A DNA stretch of 64,000 nucleotides from Clostridiales bacterium (lineage in GTDB: Bacteria; Bacillota; Clostridia; Lachnospirales; Lachnospiraceae), in assembly GCA_021201535.1 (NCBI GenBank), contig JAJQEU010000051.1, forward strand, positions 1 to 64,000. Direction: 5' to 3'. A program made the position numbers and the translations under genes. Shown piece by piece: positions 1 to 10,957 of this stretch. Position 1 is the stretch's first letter, and each line of letters opens with the position of its first letter. Below the pieces are notes generated by a model. That model was not told where the DNA came from. It made no database searches and saw only the letters and a list, made by a program, of their open reading frames with translations.

Positions 1-108
1 ATAACCGAAGAATCCTACCACGACCATCGTGAAACCGATATTCATACCCATGAACAGCAGAACCAGTAACACAATGACACCGATAACTCCGATTACCAAT
101 GGACTCAT
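1..108 (-). CDS. TRAP transporter large permease subunit (DctM-like), N-terminal part only, truncated by window edge
   Basis: Reverse strand from 108 reads MSPLVIGVIGVIVLLVLLFMGMNIGFTMVVVGFFGY..., typical DctM N-terminus; preceded by AGAAAGGAGAG RBS. Too short for the ORF track. Confidence 0.7.
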   Translation of the reverse strand, partial: MSPLVIGVIGVIVLLVLLFMGMNIGFTMVVVGFFGY

Positions 109-300
109 AAGCTCTCTCTCCTTTCTGTAAAACAGCCATTTCTGTTCTTTTTTGAATAAAAAATACTCCCTGTTCAGACTTTTCTCCAAAGCCTGATTAT
201 GAAATCAACAGCCTCCTTTCTTACTATACCGTATGATATTCACAGGTATTGGTTTTACATACGGCATGTATTCGTACCTCTACTCAATCAAAATATTAGT

Positions 301-319
301 CTGTATAGTTACTATACAT
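301..319. promoter_or_regulatory. Palindromic operator (site 1), upstream of TRAP gene
   Basis: CTGTATAGTTACTATACAT; 8-bp arms TGTATAGT/ACTATACA around one base. Confidence 0.6.
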
Positions 320-507
320 TCAAGCACTTTCTGGCCGGTAACCACATTTTTATTAAGTTTTGCACAATTTTCTTTTTTATTTATTTATATTTTTGTCAAT
401 TTTATATATGTATTTTTTTCAATACAAGCGTTGACAGCATTTTTCCCTGTCCACTTTTCACAAACGCATCCACGGTGCTCCCTGCTCATGTCGGCCTGGT
501 CATCCAA

Positions 508-570
508 TATCCAGTCATCTGGGGGTGCAAGCACCCCCATCGGCCTGTCTATTGATGACACTTTCATAAC
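508..570. repeat. Dispersed repeat family A, copy 1
   Basis: ATATCCAGTCATCTGGGGGTGCAAGCACCCCCATCGGCCTGTCTATTGATGACACTTTCATAA; related copies near 29065 and 61001. Confidence 0.7.
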
Positions 571-655
571 AGATGCGCACCGATATCGATACCGACCATT
601 CTTTGTCGGCCATCGCCCAGTGCGCATCTGCTCATATTTCAAAACAGGATATTAT

Positions 656-2143
656 CTAAAACATATCAGGAAGCCACTTCTTCGGATCTACATCCAGGAA
701 CTTCGATCTCTCAAAATGCTCTTTCAGCTTGAACGGCATCGTGCAGTCAAAGATCGTCTTGCAGGAAATACCGAGATCGCTGATCATCGGATTATAAGAA
801 GTCTCCTGCGTGTGATCCAGCGGGTGACATCTCACACCAGGGATCATCACCGTGTCGATATCTCCCTGATAACGCGTGTTCAGAGCCCAGAGAACGTCGT
901 TACTGTCGAACGGATCCACATCCTCATCCACCAGAATGACATGCTTCAGCTCGGAGAACGCGGAAAACGCGAGCAGCGCGGCCTGACGCTGGCGTCCCTC
1001 ATCACTCGGAATGCTCTTCTTGAACTGCATGATCGCCATGTACTTGCCGCCTCCCGACGGATGCGCATATACATTCAGCAGACGTCCGGGCATCGCGGTC
1101 TCAACCATATTGATAATGCTGGCTTCGGTGGGAAGTCCCGCCATGTGCACGTGCTCCTCGGAGGGTCCGATCGTGGTCTGCATGATCGGATTCACTCTGT
1201 GAGTCACAGCCTTTACCTTGATGATCGGAACCATCGGAGCGGGACCGGTCTGTCCCGGAAACTCAGGCATTGCCTTGCCTGTGCCCGTGGAACGGTCCTC
1301 CGGCACTCTGTCATGAGGCATCAGCAGACCCTCGATGACATACTCTGCATTCGCAACCGCCGTCTCATCGATCGTCAGACATTTACACAGCTCCACCGGC
1401 TTCTGGCGGATCGCACCCGCACAGCCCAGCTCATTATATCCGATCGGGGTAGTCGGCGGCTCAAAGCCGGACGCCAGATAGATCGCCGGATCCAGACCAA
1501 TGCTGACGGAAATCGGCATCGGCTTATTCAGCTTCTCATATTTATCGTAGAACGCGCCCAGATGTCTCGCACCCGGCGTGATCCACATCGACATCTCATC
1601 CGCGCTCTGCAGGCAGAGTCTGTGAATCGTCACGTCGGTATCGCCGTTCTCCGGATCCGTGCCGGCGCAGAGACCCATCGTCACATACGGACCTGCATCC
1701 TCCGGTGTGTTCGTCGGAGCAGGCACGAGCTTGCGAAGGTCGAAGCCCTCGTCCGTCGCATAATGTACAACCTCCTGGCACGGAGGCTTGTCCCCGGTAT
1801 ATGCTACCGGCGGGATCGGCGTTTTCACGGCGTCGCGCATATAGAAGCCCAGTCTCTCCGGCTCTACATCCAGAAGCGCAGCAACTCTCTTGCGGCTGGC
1901 AAGCATACCGATGATCACTCTCGCGTCCGGATGCCCCTTGATACTGTTAAACATCATGGCCGGTCCGATCTTCGTCGGGCGCATCACGGTTCCGCCGGCG
2001 CCGACATGACGGTACACACCGGAGAGTTCCGCTTTCGGATCAACTTCCACATCCGTCTCTACATACTCTCCAGGAAGGCTTTTGATCAATTCGATCGCTG
2101 AACGCAGATCAATTACGTTGTTCATAATAAACTCCTCCTTCAT
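656..2143 (-). CDS. UbiD family decarboxylase, probable gallate/hydroxyarylic acid decarboxylase catalytic subunit
   Basis: 495 aa with UbiD-family features throughout (TIHRLCLQSADEMSMWITPGARHLGAFYDKYE, EYVIEGLLMPHDRVPE, HVILVDEDVDPFDSNDVLWAL). Start may be the internal M at residue 7. Confidence 0.92.
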   Translation of the reverse strand: MKEEFIMNNVIDLRSAIELIKSLPGEYVETDVEVDPKAELSGVYRHVGAGGTVMRPTKIGPAMMFNSIKGHPDARVIIGMLASRKRVAALLDVEPERLGFYMRDAVKTPIPPVAYTGDKPPCQEVVHYATDEGFDLRKLVPAPTNTPEDAGPYVTMGLCAGTDPENGDTDVTIHRLCLQSADEMSMWITPGARHLGAFYDKYEKLNKPMPISVSIGLDPAIYLASGFEPPTTPIGYNELGCAGAIRQKPVELCKCLTIDETAVANAEYVIEGLLMPHDRVPEDRSTGTGKAMPEFPGQTGPAPMVPIIKVKAVTHRVNPIMQTTIGPSEEHVHMAGLPTEASIINMVETAMPGRLLNVYAHPSGGGKYMAIMQFKKSIPSDEGRQRQAALLAFSAFSELKHVILVDEDVDPFDSNDVLWALNTRYQGDIDTVMIPGVRCHPLDHTQETSYNPMISDLGISCKTIFDCTMPFKLKEHFERSKFLDVDPKKWLPDMF

Positions 2144-2211
2144 AAAACATGGCAGATTTACACAAAAAAACTGCCGAAATCCATTTTTCTCTACTCCGTT
2201 TCAGTATAACA

Positions 2212-2230
2212 CTGTATAGCTGATATACAG
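2212..2230. promoter_or_regulatory. Palindromic operator (site 2), upstream of ubiD-like gene
   Basis: CTGTATAGCTGATATACAG, 7-bp perfect arms. Confidence 0.6.
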
Positions 2231-2314
2231 ATATTCCTTTTTGGATTGAAAATTTCACAATTTTTCGCCTGAATTTCTGTGCAACATTACCATTTGCAAA
2301 AAACAATCTTTCTT

Positions 2315-2344
2315 TTGACTGTATAGCGCTATACAGATTATAAT
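2315..2344 (+). promoter_or_regulatory. Sigma70-type promoter with perfect palindrome in the spacer (site 3), upstream of ubiX-like gene
   Basis: TTGACT (2315-2320), 18-nt spacer, TATAAT (2339-2344); CTGTATAGCGCTATACAG (2319-2336) is an 18-nt perfect palindrome. Confidence 0.75.
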
Positions 2345-2422
2345 ATAAAAGCAGTGTCTGACGGGAGCCGGTCACGGGCATCCAGGTATCCATACAGCCG
2401 CTGCGGAAGGAGATTTTTTATT

Positions 2423-2983
2423 ATGAAGCGTTTGATCATCGGCATCAGCGGAGCCAGCGGTATTCCCATCGCAGTCAGTGTACTGCGCGCTCTGCGGGAG
2501 CTGCCCGACTGGACGAGCTGTCTCGTCATTTCCAAAGGCGGAGAAAAAACTATTGAAATGGAGTCAGATTACACGGTGGAAGAGATCACCGCCCTGGCGG
2601 ATGAGCTCTACGACAATACCAATGTCGGCGCCTCCATTGCCAGCGGCACCTACCGGACCGAGGGCATGATCGTCGTGCCATGCAGCATGAAGACGGTCTC
2701 CGGTATCGCGAACGGCTACTCGGATACGCTGCTTCTGCGTGCCGCCGACGTTGTGATCAAGGAACGGCGGAAGCTGCTCCTTGTGGCGCGGGAGACCCCT
2801 TTAAGCACCATCCATCTGGGCAATATGCTTTCCCTCTCTCAGATGGGTGTGATCATCATGCCGCCCATGCAGACTTACTACAATCACCCGGCGACCGTGC
2901 AGGATATGACCGACCATATGACCGGCAAGATTCTGGACGTTTTCGGTATTGATTATCACCGCTTCCGCCGGTGGAATCCGTGA
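2423..2983 (+). CDS. UbiX family flavin prenyltransferase
   Basis: MKRLIIGISGASGIPIAVSVLRAL...VVPCSMKTVSGIANGYSDTLLLRAADVVIKERRKLLLVARETPLSTIHLGNMLSL is diagnostic of UbiX. Start at 2423 with GGAAGGAG RBS rather than the longer ORF start. Confidence 0.94.
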   Translation: MKRLIIGISGASGIPIAVSVLRALRELPDWTSCLVISKGGEKTIEMESDYTVEEITALADELYDNTNVGASIASGTYRTEGMIVVPCSMKTVSGIANGYSDTLLLRAADVVIKERRKLLLVARETPLSTIHLGNMLSLSQMGVIIMPPMQTYYNHPATVQDMTDHMTGKILDVFGIDYHRFRRWNP

Positions 2984-3003
2984 CAGAATTTTGATTTTCT
3001 GTC

Positions 3004-3036
3004 ACTGTTCAGTACCTTCACAATCACGAGGAAAAG
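3004..3036. repeat. Dispersed repeat family D, copy 1
   Basis: ACTGTTCAGTACCTTCACAATCACGAGGAA (3004-3033) is identical over 30 nt to 32211-32240. Confidence 0.7.
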
Positions 3037-3087
3037 TCCATTTGAAATCGCTGCGCGCCGGGACTTTTCCTTGTGTAATTTACGTTG

Positions 3088-3122
3088 TCATACAGGAAAG
3101 TGCGGAGAACTTTCCTGTATGA
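3088..3122. other. Strong intergenic hairpin between convergent ubiX-like and lpdD-like genes
   Basis: TCATACAGGAAAGT/ACTTTCCTGTATGA, 14-bp perfect stem with 7-nt loop. Confidence 0.6.
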
Positions 3123-3184
3123 TAAAAAATGCGTTTGAACACATTCTGTGTCCATACGCATTCTTCACTGTCAGAAACAGCGTC

Positions 3185-3586
3185 TTAAGACTCCTCCTTA
3201 CATCCTGACGTGCTGAGTGCCAGGGCAATCTCATGCCCCATTTTCTCCACTGCAGCCGACACTTCCCGGATCTGATCCTCAGAAATATTGTCGATATGGA
3301 ACCCGCCGGTACAAACCGTCACCGTTCCCAGCATACTGCAAAACATCTCTGCCGTCCGCCGACAGAGGACTTCGTCTTTATGCCCTGTCACATTCAGCAC
3401 GGAGGAGGTAGTACTCATGGCTCCGCTGCCGGTTAAGGACTGACGCGGCACAGCCAGAACGGTACAGCCGATATGCGGCTTTCGTCCGCCCTGCAGGAAC
3501 ACGAGAATATCCTCTCCTGCCCTCGCCACATTCATTTCAACGGGAAAGCCTGCGGCTTCTCCCAGTTTTGTGATCAACCAGTCCAT
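3185..3586 (-). CDS. LpdD-like prenylated-flavin chaperone domain protein
   Basis: 133 aa, GGRKPHIGCTVLAVPRQSL...TSSVLNVTGHKDEVLCRRTAEMFCSMLGTVTVCTGGFHIDNIS, matches LpdD-like family by recall, and sits with UbiD/UbiX. Confidence 0.75.
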   Translation of the reverse strand: MDWLITKLGEAAGFPVEMNVARAGEDILVFLQGGRKPHIGCTVLAVPRQSLTGSGAMSTTSSVLNVTGHKDEVLCRRTAEMFCSMLGTVTVCTGGFHIDNISEDQIREVSAAVEKMGHEIALALSTSGCKEES

Positions 3587-3640
3587 CCCTATTGCCTTTC
3601 ACCACAAGCTGTAAACCTGAATCACATTATTTACTATACA

Positions 3641-3658
3641 ATATATAGCGACTATACA
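3641..3658. promoter_or_regulatory. Palindromic operator (site 4), upstream of lpdD-like gene
   Basis: ATATATAGCGACTATACA, imperfect version of the shared palindrome. Confidence 0.5.
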
Positions 3659-3752
3659 CGCAAGACCTTTTTTGTAAAATATCGGAATTATTTTTCACAC
3701 AGCAACCTGTCCGGCGAATCCATAACGGTCTCTGCGCTGACATTCTTTTTCT

Positions 3753-4961
3753 TCAGACGACAGTTCTTGTTTTCTTCGACAGTTTCAGGAATATCAGGCC
3801 GAACAACATCAGCAGGGAAAAAATCGTACCAAACAGAAATCCCGTCTGAAGATCATCCCCGAACCGCACGGAGACGGCCCCGGTGATGGCCGGTCCCGCG
3901 CCGCAGCCCAGATCACCCGCCAGCGCAAGAAATCCAAACAGCGCCGTCCCGCCCTTCGGCATGATCTTCGAGGCAAACGTAAATGAGCCCGGCCACATCA
4001 CACCGTTGGAAAATCCCGCTATGGCGCACGCCGCCAGCGCAACAACCGCCGAACCGGAAAGCCCGATGACGACATAACAACCGCCGCATACAATCGTACA
4101 GGCCAGCATAAACTGCCACAGCTTCGCGTCGTTTCCCTGCTTCCCATACCAGGTCCGCTCCGCACCCTTCATCGCGGCAAACAGACACGGACCCAGCAGG
4201 TCACCCACCGCTTTGGATACATGCAGCCCCTCCTCCGCGAAATCGGACGCCCACTGGGCGATCGCCATCTCACAGGAACCGGCGCAGAACATGAAAAGCA
4301 GGAGCAGCCAGAACAGACCCGACCCCGCCAGCGCGCGCACCGGCGTCCGCTCCTCTTTCGATACCAATTCATACATGGGGACGAACAGAAAGAAAACTGC
4401 GTTCACCAGCGGCAACAGCGCCCACAAAACCGCCAGAAGCTTCCAGTTCTCTATACCCGCCAACTGAAAAAAAGCTGTGGAAACAAGAATCACGATCACA
4501 CTGCCCCAGCAGTAAAACGAGTGGAGCATACTGGCCGCCTTGTCCTTGCGTTCAATCGGACAGGCCTCCACAATGGGAGTCAGAAGCACCTCCGTCAGAC
4601 CGCCTCCCGCTCCGTAAATGACGACCGCCAGGATCAGGCCGGAAAACGGATTCTGAAACAGCTCCGGCAGGTACGCCAGTCCGCTGATGCCGACCGCCGC
4701 CAGGATATGCGCCAGAAAAACGCACTTCCGGTATCCGAACCGGTCCGCAAACGCAGACGCAAAGAAATCCACCACGATCTGCGCGCCGAAGTTCACTGCG
4801 ATCAGGGCGGAAACCTGCGAAAGACTGATCTTATACTGTGTCTGGAACGTCACAAACAGAAGCGGCGCAAACGTATTGATCATGGACTGGACGACATAGC
4901 CAACGGAGGAGGCCCGCACAGTCTGATGATAATTCTCTGATCGTCTCATAACACCTGCCAT
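3753..4961 (-). CDS. MFS transporter
   Basis: Polytopic, MINTFAPLLFVTFQTQYKISLSQVSALIAVNFGAQIVVDFFASAFADRFGYRKCVFLAHILAAVG; likely start MAGVMRRSENYHQ at 4961 (or 4949) rather than 5087. Confidence 0.85.
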   Translation of the reverse strand: MAGVMRRSENYHQTVRASSVGYVVQSMINTFAPLLFVTFQTQYKISLSQVSALIAVNFGAQIVVDFFASAFADRFGYRKCVFLAHILAAVGISGLAYLPELFQNPFSGLILAVVIYGAGGGLTEVLLTPIVEACPIERKDKAASMLHSFYCWGSVIVILVSTAFFQLAGIENWKLLAVLWALLPLVNAVFFLFVPMYELVSKEERTPVRALAGSGLFWLLLLFMFCAGSCEMAIAQWASDFAEEGLHVSKAVGDLLGPCLFAAMKGAERTWYGKQGNDAKLWQFMLACTIVCGGCYVVIGLSGSAVVALAACAIAGFSNGVMWPGSFTFASKIMPKGGTALFGFLALAGDLGCGAGPAITGAVSVRFGDDLQTGFLFGTIFSLLMLFGLIFLKLSKKTRTVV

Positions 4962-5034
4962 AAAAATGATTCGTCCGGAATATGCCTCAGCACACTGCTC
5001 TTCCACACATATCCCGGACGGATGAATCCTGTTC

Positions 5035-6249
5035 CTACAGTTTCTTAATGCGCTCCAGCGCCGCCAGCGTATTCTCATACGTGCCAAACGCCGTCAGCCG
5101 GAAGTACCCCTCGCCGCTGGGTCCGAAGCCGGATCCCGGCGTGCCGACCACATTGGCCGTCTCAAGCAGATAATCAAAAAACTCCCATGAAGTCATCTGA
5201 TCCGGCGTCTTCAGCCAGATATACGGCGCGTTCACACCGCCGAATGTCTCAAATCCCGCCTCTGTCAGTCCGTTCCGGATCGCGGCGGCGTTCTTCATAT
5301 AATAAGCGATCTGTTCCGCAAGCTGCGCCTTTCCGGCCTCGCTGTACACCGCCTCGCCGGCGCGCTGCACGATGTACGGAGCGCCGTTGAACTTCGTTCC
5401 GTGACGTCTCGCCCACATCGCATGGAGAGAAACATCACCGCATTTCAGCTCCTTCGGAACCACCGTGTATCCGAGACGGACGCCGGTAAATCCCGCGTTT
5501 TTGGAAAAGCTCTTCAGCTCGATCGCACAGGTCTTCGCGCCCTCGCACTCATAAATCGTATGCGCCACGTCATTCTCGGAAATATAGGCCTCATAGGCGC
5601 CGTCGTAGATGATCACCGCGCCGACCCGGTTCGCATAGTCCACCCATTCCTGCAGCTGCGCTTTTGTAAGCGTCGTCCCCGTCGGATTATTCGGCAGGCA
5701 CAGATAGATCATGTCCGGCGTCTCCTTCGGGAACTCCGGGACAAAACCGTTTTCCTTCGTACAGGGCATATAGATCACATCGCTCCACACCTCGGATGCC
5801 GGATCATACGTACCGGTCCTGCCGGCCATCACATTGGAATCCACATAAACCGGATAGACCGGATCGCAGACGGCGATACGATTGTCCACGGAAAAAATCT
5901 CCTGAATATTTCCGGAATCACTCTTCGCCCCGTCGGAGACGAAAATCTCATCCGCGCTGATCTCACAGCCCCGCGACCGGTAATCATTCTCCGCAATGGC
6001 ATTGCGCAGGAACTCGTAACCGAGATCCGGCGCGTATCCGCGGAAGGTCGCCGCGTCCCCCATCTCATCCACCGCGCCGTGCAGCGCGCCGATGATCGCC
6101 GGAGCCAGCGGCTGGGTAACGTCGCCGATACCGAGGCGGATCAGCGTCTTATCTGGATGCGCCGTCTGATACTCACTCACCTTTCGCGCAATCGTACTGA
6201 ACAGATAGCTGCCGGGCAGCTTCTGATAATTATCATTTACCTTGAACAT
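5035..6249 (-). CDS. dapL: LL-diaminopimelate aminotransferase
   Basis: 404 aa, [24 protein letters not shown]...[73 protein letters not shown]. Confidence 0.95.
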   Translation of the reverse strand: MFKVNDNYQKLPGSYLFSTIARKVSEYQTAHPDKTLIRLGIGDVTQPLAPAIIGALHGAVDEMGDAATFRGYAPDLGYEFLRNAIAENDYRSRGCEISADEIFVSDGAKSDSGNIQEIFSVDNRIAVCDPVYPVYVDSNVMAGRTGTYDPASEVWSDVIYMPCTKENGFVPEFPKETPDMIYLCLPNNPTGTTLTKAQLQEWVDYANRVGAVIIYDGAYEAYISENDVAHTIYECEGAKTCAIELKSFSKNAGFTGVRLGYTVVPKELKCGDVSLHAMWARRHGTKFNGAPYIVQRAGEAVYSEAGKAQLAEQIAYYMKNAAAIRNGLTEAGFETFGGVNAPYIWLKTPDQMTSWEFFDYLLETANVVGTPGSGFGPSGEGYFRLTAFGTYENTLAALERIKKL

Positions 6250-6319
6250 ATGTACTCTCCTCTTCTTGAAACAGATTAACGTTTACAGTATACACATTTT
6301 ACCGCAAAAATTCAATACT

Positions 6320-6868
6320 CTACATATCCATCATACTCAGGATCATCTGCGCGGTCTCCGTAAAACTGGTGCCATTGTCCATACTGGTCTTCTGGAGATA
6401 ACGATGCGCCTCCTCCTCCGTCATATTATTCCGGCTCATCAGAATCCCCTTGGCACGGTCGATCAGCGCCTGCTCCTCATCCGATCGCTTCCGCGGCTGC
6501 TGCCGCCGGCGTCTTTTTGCTCTCTCGACGCTGTAGGAAACCATCTCAACGGTAGAGACCAGCTCATGTACCCTGAGCGGCTGCGACAGGCTGACCACAT
6601 CGGGGTCGCCGTTTTCCGCCCAGTCCTCCCTCGACGTGATCGCAATCATCTGAAACCCGGCAGGAAGATATTCTTTTAATTCGCGGTAAATCATATCCGA
6701 CAGACGGTAGCTGCAGATCAGCACGCCGTACTGCAGTTCATTTGCCTCCTGAATGGCCTGCGCGCCGTTCGTACAAACGCCGGTCACCTGAAAACCGCTT
6801 CGGACTAATATGGATTTTATTTTTTTCCCGGTATCCGCTTTGGGAAATACAACAACAATTCCTGTCAA
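6320..6868 (-). CDS. ANTAR-domain response-regulator-like protein (antiterminator)
   Basis: C-terminal EEQALIDRAKGILMSRNNMTEEEAHRYLQKTSMDNGTSFTETAQMIL is an ANTAR domain; N-terminal receiver-like fold lacks an obvious phospho-acceptor Asp. Confidence 0.88.
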   Translation of the reverse strand: MTGIVVVFPKADTGKKIKSILVRSGFQVTGVCTNGAQAIQEANELQYGVLICSYRLSDMIYRELKEYLPAGFQMIAITSREDWAENGDPDVVSLSQPLRVHELVSTVEMVSYSVERAKRRRRQQPRKRSDEEQALIDRAKGILMSRNNMTEEEAHRYLQKTSMDNGTSFTETAQMILSMMDM

Positions 6869-6883
6869 GCTCAGCTGCCCCTT

Positions 6884-8215
6884 TTAGTATTTATTCAGAT
6901 ATTCCGCCAGTTCCCATGCACTGACGGTGTGGCAATAGGCATCCCATTCCTTTTTCTTTGTCGCCAGATAAGCTCTCGAAATATGATCTCCCAGCACCTC
7001 GCGCACAAAGCGATCCTGCTCCATGGCGTCCAGAGCGATCTTCAGATTCTCCGGCAGCTTCTTCACGCCGAGCTCCTCACACTCAGCGTCAGAGAGATCA
7101 TAGATATTTTTCGCAATGCGCGCAGGCGGCAGAATCTGATTTTTAATGCCGTCCATACCGGCCGCCAGACAGAGCGCCAGCACCAGATACGGATTCGCCG
7201 CCGAATCCGGGCTGCGCAGCTCAATGCGCATGCCGCCGTCGCGGGTCGATGGAATGCGGATCAGCGGGCTTCTGTTTTTCACGGACCAGGCGATGTGAAC
7301 CGGCGCCTCAAAGCCGGAAACCAGCCGCTTGTAGGAATTCACCAGCGGGTTCGTGACCGCGCACATTCCGTAGACATGCTTCATCAGCCCTCCGATAAAA
7401 TAATATGCCTCCGTGCTCAGTCCGTTCTCATCCGACGGATCGGCAAATATATTTTTGCCGTCCTTTGAGAGCGATATATTGATGTGCATGCCGGATCCGT
7501 TCACGCCGGATTTTGGTTTCGGCATAAAAGTGGCGTACATGCCGTGGCGTTTGGCGATGGTCTTCACTGCCAGCTTGAACGTCATGATATTGTCCGCCGC
7601 ATGAAGCGCGGGCTCATATTTAAAATCAATCTCATGCTGTCCCGGAGCCGCCTCGTGGTGGGAAGACTCGATCTCAAAGCCCATATCCTCCAGAGTAAGC
7701 ACCATATCGCGGCGGGCATTCTCTCCGAAATCATTCGGACCCATCTCGAAATATCCGGCAATCTCCCCGGTCTCCGTCGTCGGTCGGCCCTGATCGTCCG
7801 TATTAAAAAGGAAGAACTCGCACTCCGAACCGATCTCGCAGACATACCCCATCTCATGAACCTCCCGCACCATCTTTTTCAGCGCCAGACGCGGGTCTCC
7901 CTCAAACGGTGTGCCGTCCGGACCGCAGATATCACAGATAAACCGTGCCACCTTGCCCTGCTGCGGACGCCACGGAAAAATCGTAAACGTGTCCAGATCC
8001 GGATGCAGATACATATCCGACTCCTCGACCCGCACGAAGCCCTCAATGGACGAGCCGTCAAACATATAGCAGTTGTCCAGCGCCTTCTCCAGCTGACTGC
8101 TCGTGATCGCCACGTTTTTCAAACCTCCTGAGATATCGGTGAACTGGAGGCGAATGAACTCAACATCCTCCTCCTCCACCATACGCATGATGTCCTGTTT
8201 CGTATATTTGCCCAT
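6884..8215 (-). CDS. glnA: Type I glutamine synthetase
   Basis: 443 aa; EDVEFIRLQFTDISGGLKNVAI, MFDGSSIEGFVRVEESDMYLHPD, NGSGMHINISL, NRSPLIRIPSTRDGGMRIELRSPDSAANPYL. Confidence 0.97.
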   Translation of the reverse strand: MGKYTKQDIMRMVEEEDVEFIRLQFTDISGGLKNVAITSSQLEKALDNCYMFDGSSIEGFVRVEESDMYLHPDLDTFTIFPWRPQQGKVARFICDICGPDGTPFEGDPRLALKKMVREVHEMGYVCEIGSECEFFLFNTDDQGRPTTETGEIAGYFEMGPNDFGENARRDMVLTLEDMGFEIESSHHEAAPGQHEIDFKYEPALHAADNIMTFKLAVKTIAKRHGMYATFMPKPKSGVNGSGMHINISLSKDGKNIFADPSDENGLSTEAYYFIGGLMKHVYGMCAVTNPLVNSYKRLVSGFEAPVHIAWSVKNRSPLIRIPSTRDGGMRIELRSPDSAANPYLVLALCLAAGMDGIKNQILPPARIAKNIYDLSDAECEELGVKKLPENLKIALDAMEQDRFVREVLGDHISRAYLATKKKEWDAYCHTVSAWELAEYLNKY

Positions 8216-8297
8216 TGTACCCTCCCGATTTTGAAAATAATATTATAATAATGAAATCTTCTGATCTCATTCATCCCGCAATCCCGAAAATCTTCAT

Positions 8298-9116
8298 TCA
8301 TGATGCTTTGTGTGAAAGGAACTCCAGCACATCCTCAAATTTCATGGTTCCTCCGAAGATGTCCAGAGCGCTCCCGATCGTCACATTCAGACGATCCTGT
8401 CCCCATTCCCGCAGCTGCGTCAGATGTTCGAAGCTGCCGACCCCGCCGGCGTAGGTGACCGGGATCCGATGCCACCCGCCGAGCATCTCGACCAGGCCGC
8501 GCTCAATGCCGGAGGCTTTTCCCTCCACATCCGCCGCGTGTATGAGAAACTCATCCGCATAATCCGACAGGCGGTCCAGCAGAGCTTCCGAGATCCTCTC
8601 ATCCGTGAACCTCTGCCAGCGGTCTGTCACGATATAATAGGCTCCGTCCCTCTTCCGGCAGCTTAAGTCCAGCACCAGATGTTCTCTCCCGGTGACGGCG
8701 CAGAGCTTCTCCAGGTTATCATAATTCACAACCCCGTTTCGGAACACCCAGGATGTAACGATCACGTGGGACGCTCCCGCCTCCAGAAACTCCTGTGCGT
8801 TTTCCGGCGTAATCCCGCCGCCTGCCTGCAGCATACCCGGAGCCGCGCGCAGCGCCGACAGTGCCTGACGCTTTGTCTCTGTATAATAAGGCGAATCCTT
8901 CGCATTCAGCAGAATGATATGCCCGCCCCGGATCTGATGCCGACAGTAGAGCCGCGCATAGAAGGAAGCATCTTGCTCTGAGACATAATTCTCCTCCGCC
9001 CGGTCTCCGACATCCCGCAGAGAACCGCCCACAATCTGTTTCACCTTTCCGTTATGAATATCAATACAGGGTCGAAAGTCCATTCCACCACTCCTTATCT
9101 GACAAAAGAAAGACAA
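8298..9116 (-). CDS. HisA-type ProFAR isomerase, resembling the eukaryotic His6-like subgroup
   Basis: MDFRPCIDIHNGKVKQIVGGSL...FYARLYCRHQIRGGHIILLNA...LQAGGGITPENAQEFLEAGASHVIVTSWVFRNG...PVTYAGGVGSFEHL. Start probably the internal MDFRPCIDI. Confidence 0.8.
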   Translation of the reverse strand: MSFFCQIRSGGMDFRPCIDIHNGKVKQIVGGSLRDVGDRAEENYVSEQDASFYARLYCRHQIRGGHIILLNAKDSPYYTETKRQALSALRAAPGMLQAGGGITPENAQEFLEAGASHVIVTSWVFRNGVVNYDNLEKLCAVTGREHLVLDLSCRKRDGAYYIVTDRWQRFTDERISEALLDRLSDYADEFLIHAADVEGKASGIERGLVEMLGGWHRIPVTYAGGVGSFEHLTQLREWGQDRLNVTIGSALDIFGGTMKFEDVLEFLSHKAS

Positions 9117-9173
9117 AATGACTGATTTAAGTCATCACATCTGCATGCATGACGTCCGTTCCTTCATTTTTAA

Positions 9174-10868
<1,695 letters not shown>

Positions 10869-10882
10869 TTCAAAACAGTTCC

Positions 10883-10913
10883 TTACAGCCACTCATACAC
10901 AGAGTGGCTGTAA
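10883..10913. other. Intergenic hairpin downstream of guaB
   Basis: TTACAGCCACTC/GAGTGGCTGTAA perfect 12-bp stem; no clear U-tract so terminator status uncertain. Confidence 0.5.
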
Positions 10914-10957
10914 ATAACAGTATATCTCAGTAAACCCAATCTTGTCCGGAGGTATCT

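Noticed and set aside
233-2101. 622-aa plus-strand ORF over the UbiD-type gene
   Set aside because: Antisense shadow of a clear UbiD gene; no recognisable domain, no RBS.
4221-4940. 239-aa plus-strand ORF within the MFS transporter region
   Set aside because: Antisense shadow; Arg/Gln/His-rich with no domain.
10883-10913. Intrinsic terminator after guaB
   Set aside because: Good stem but no T-run on the plus strand; kept only as a hairpin.
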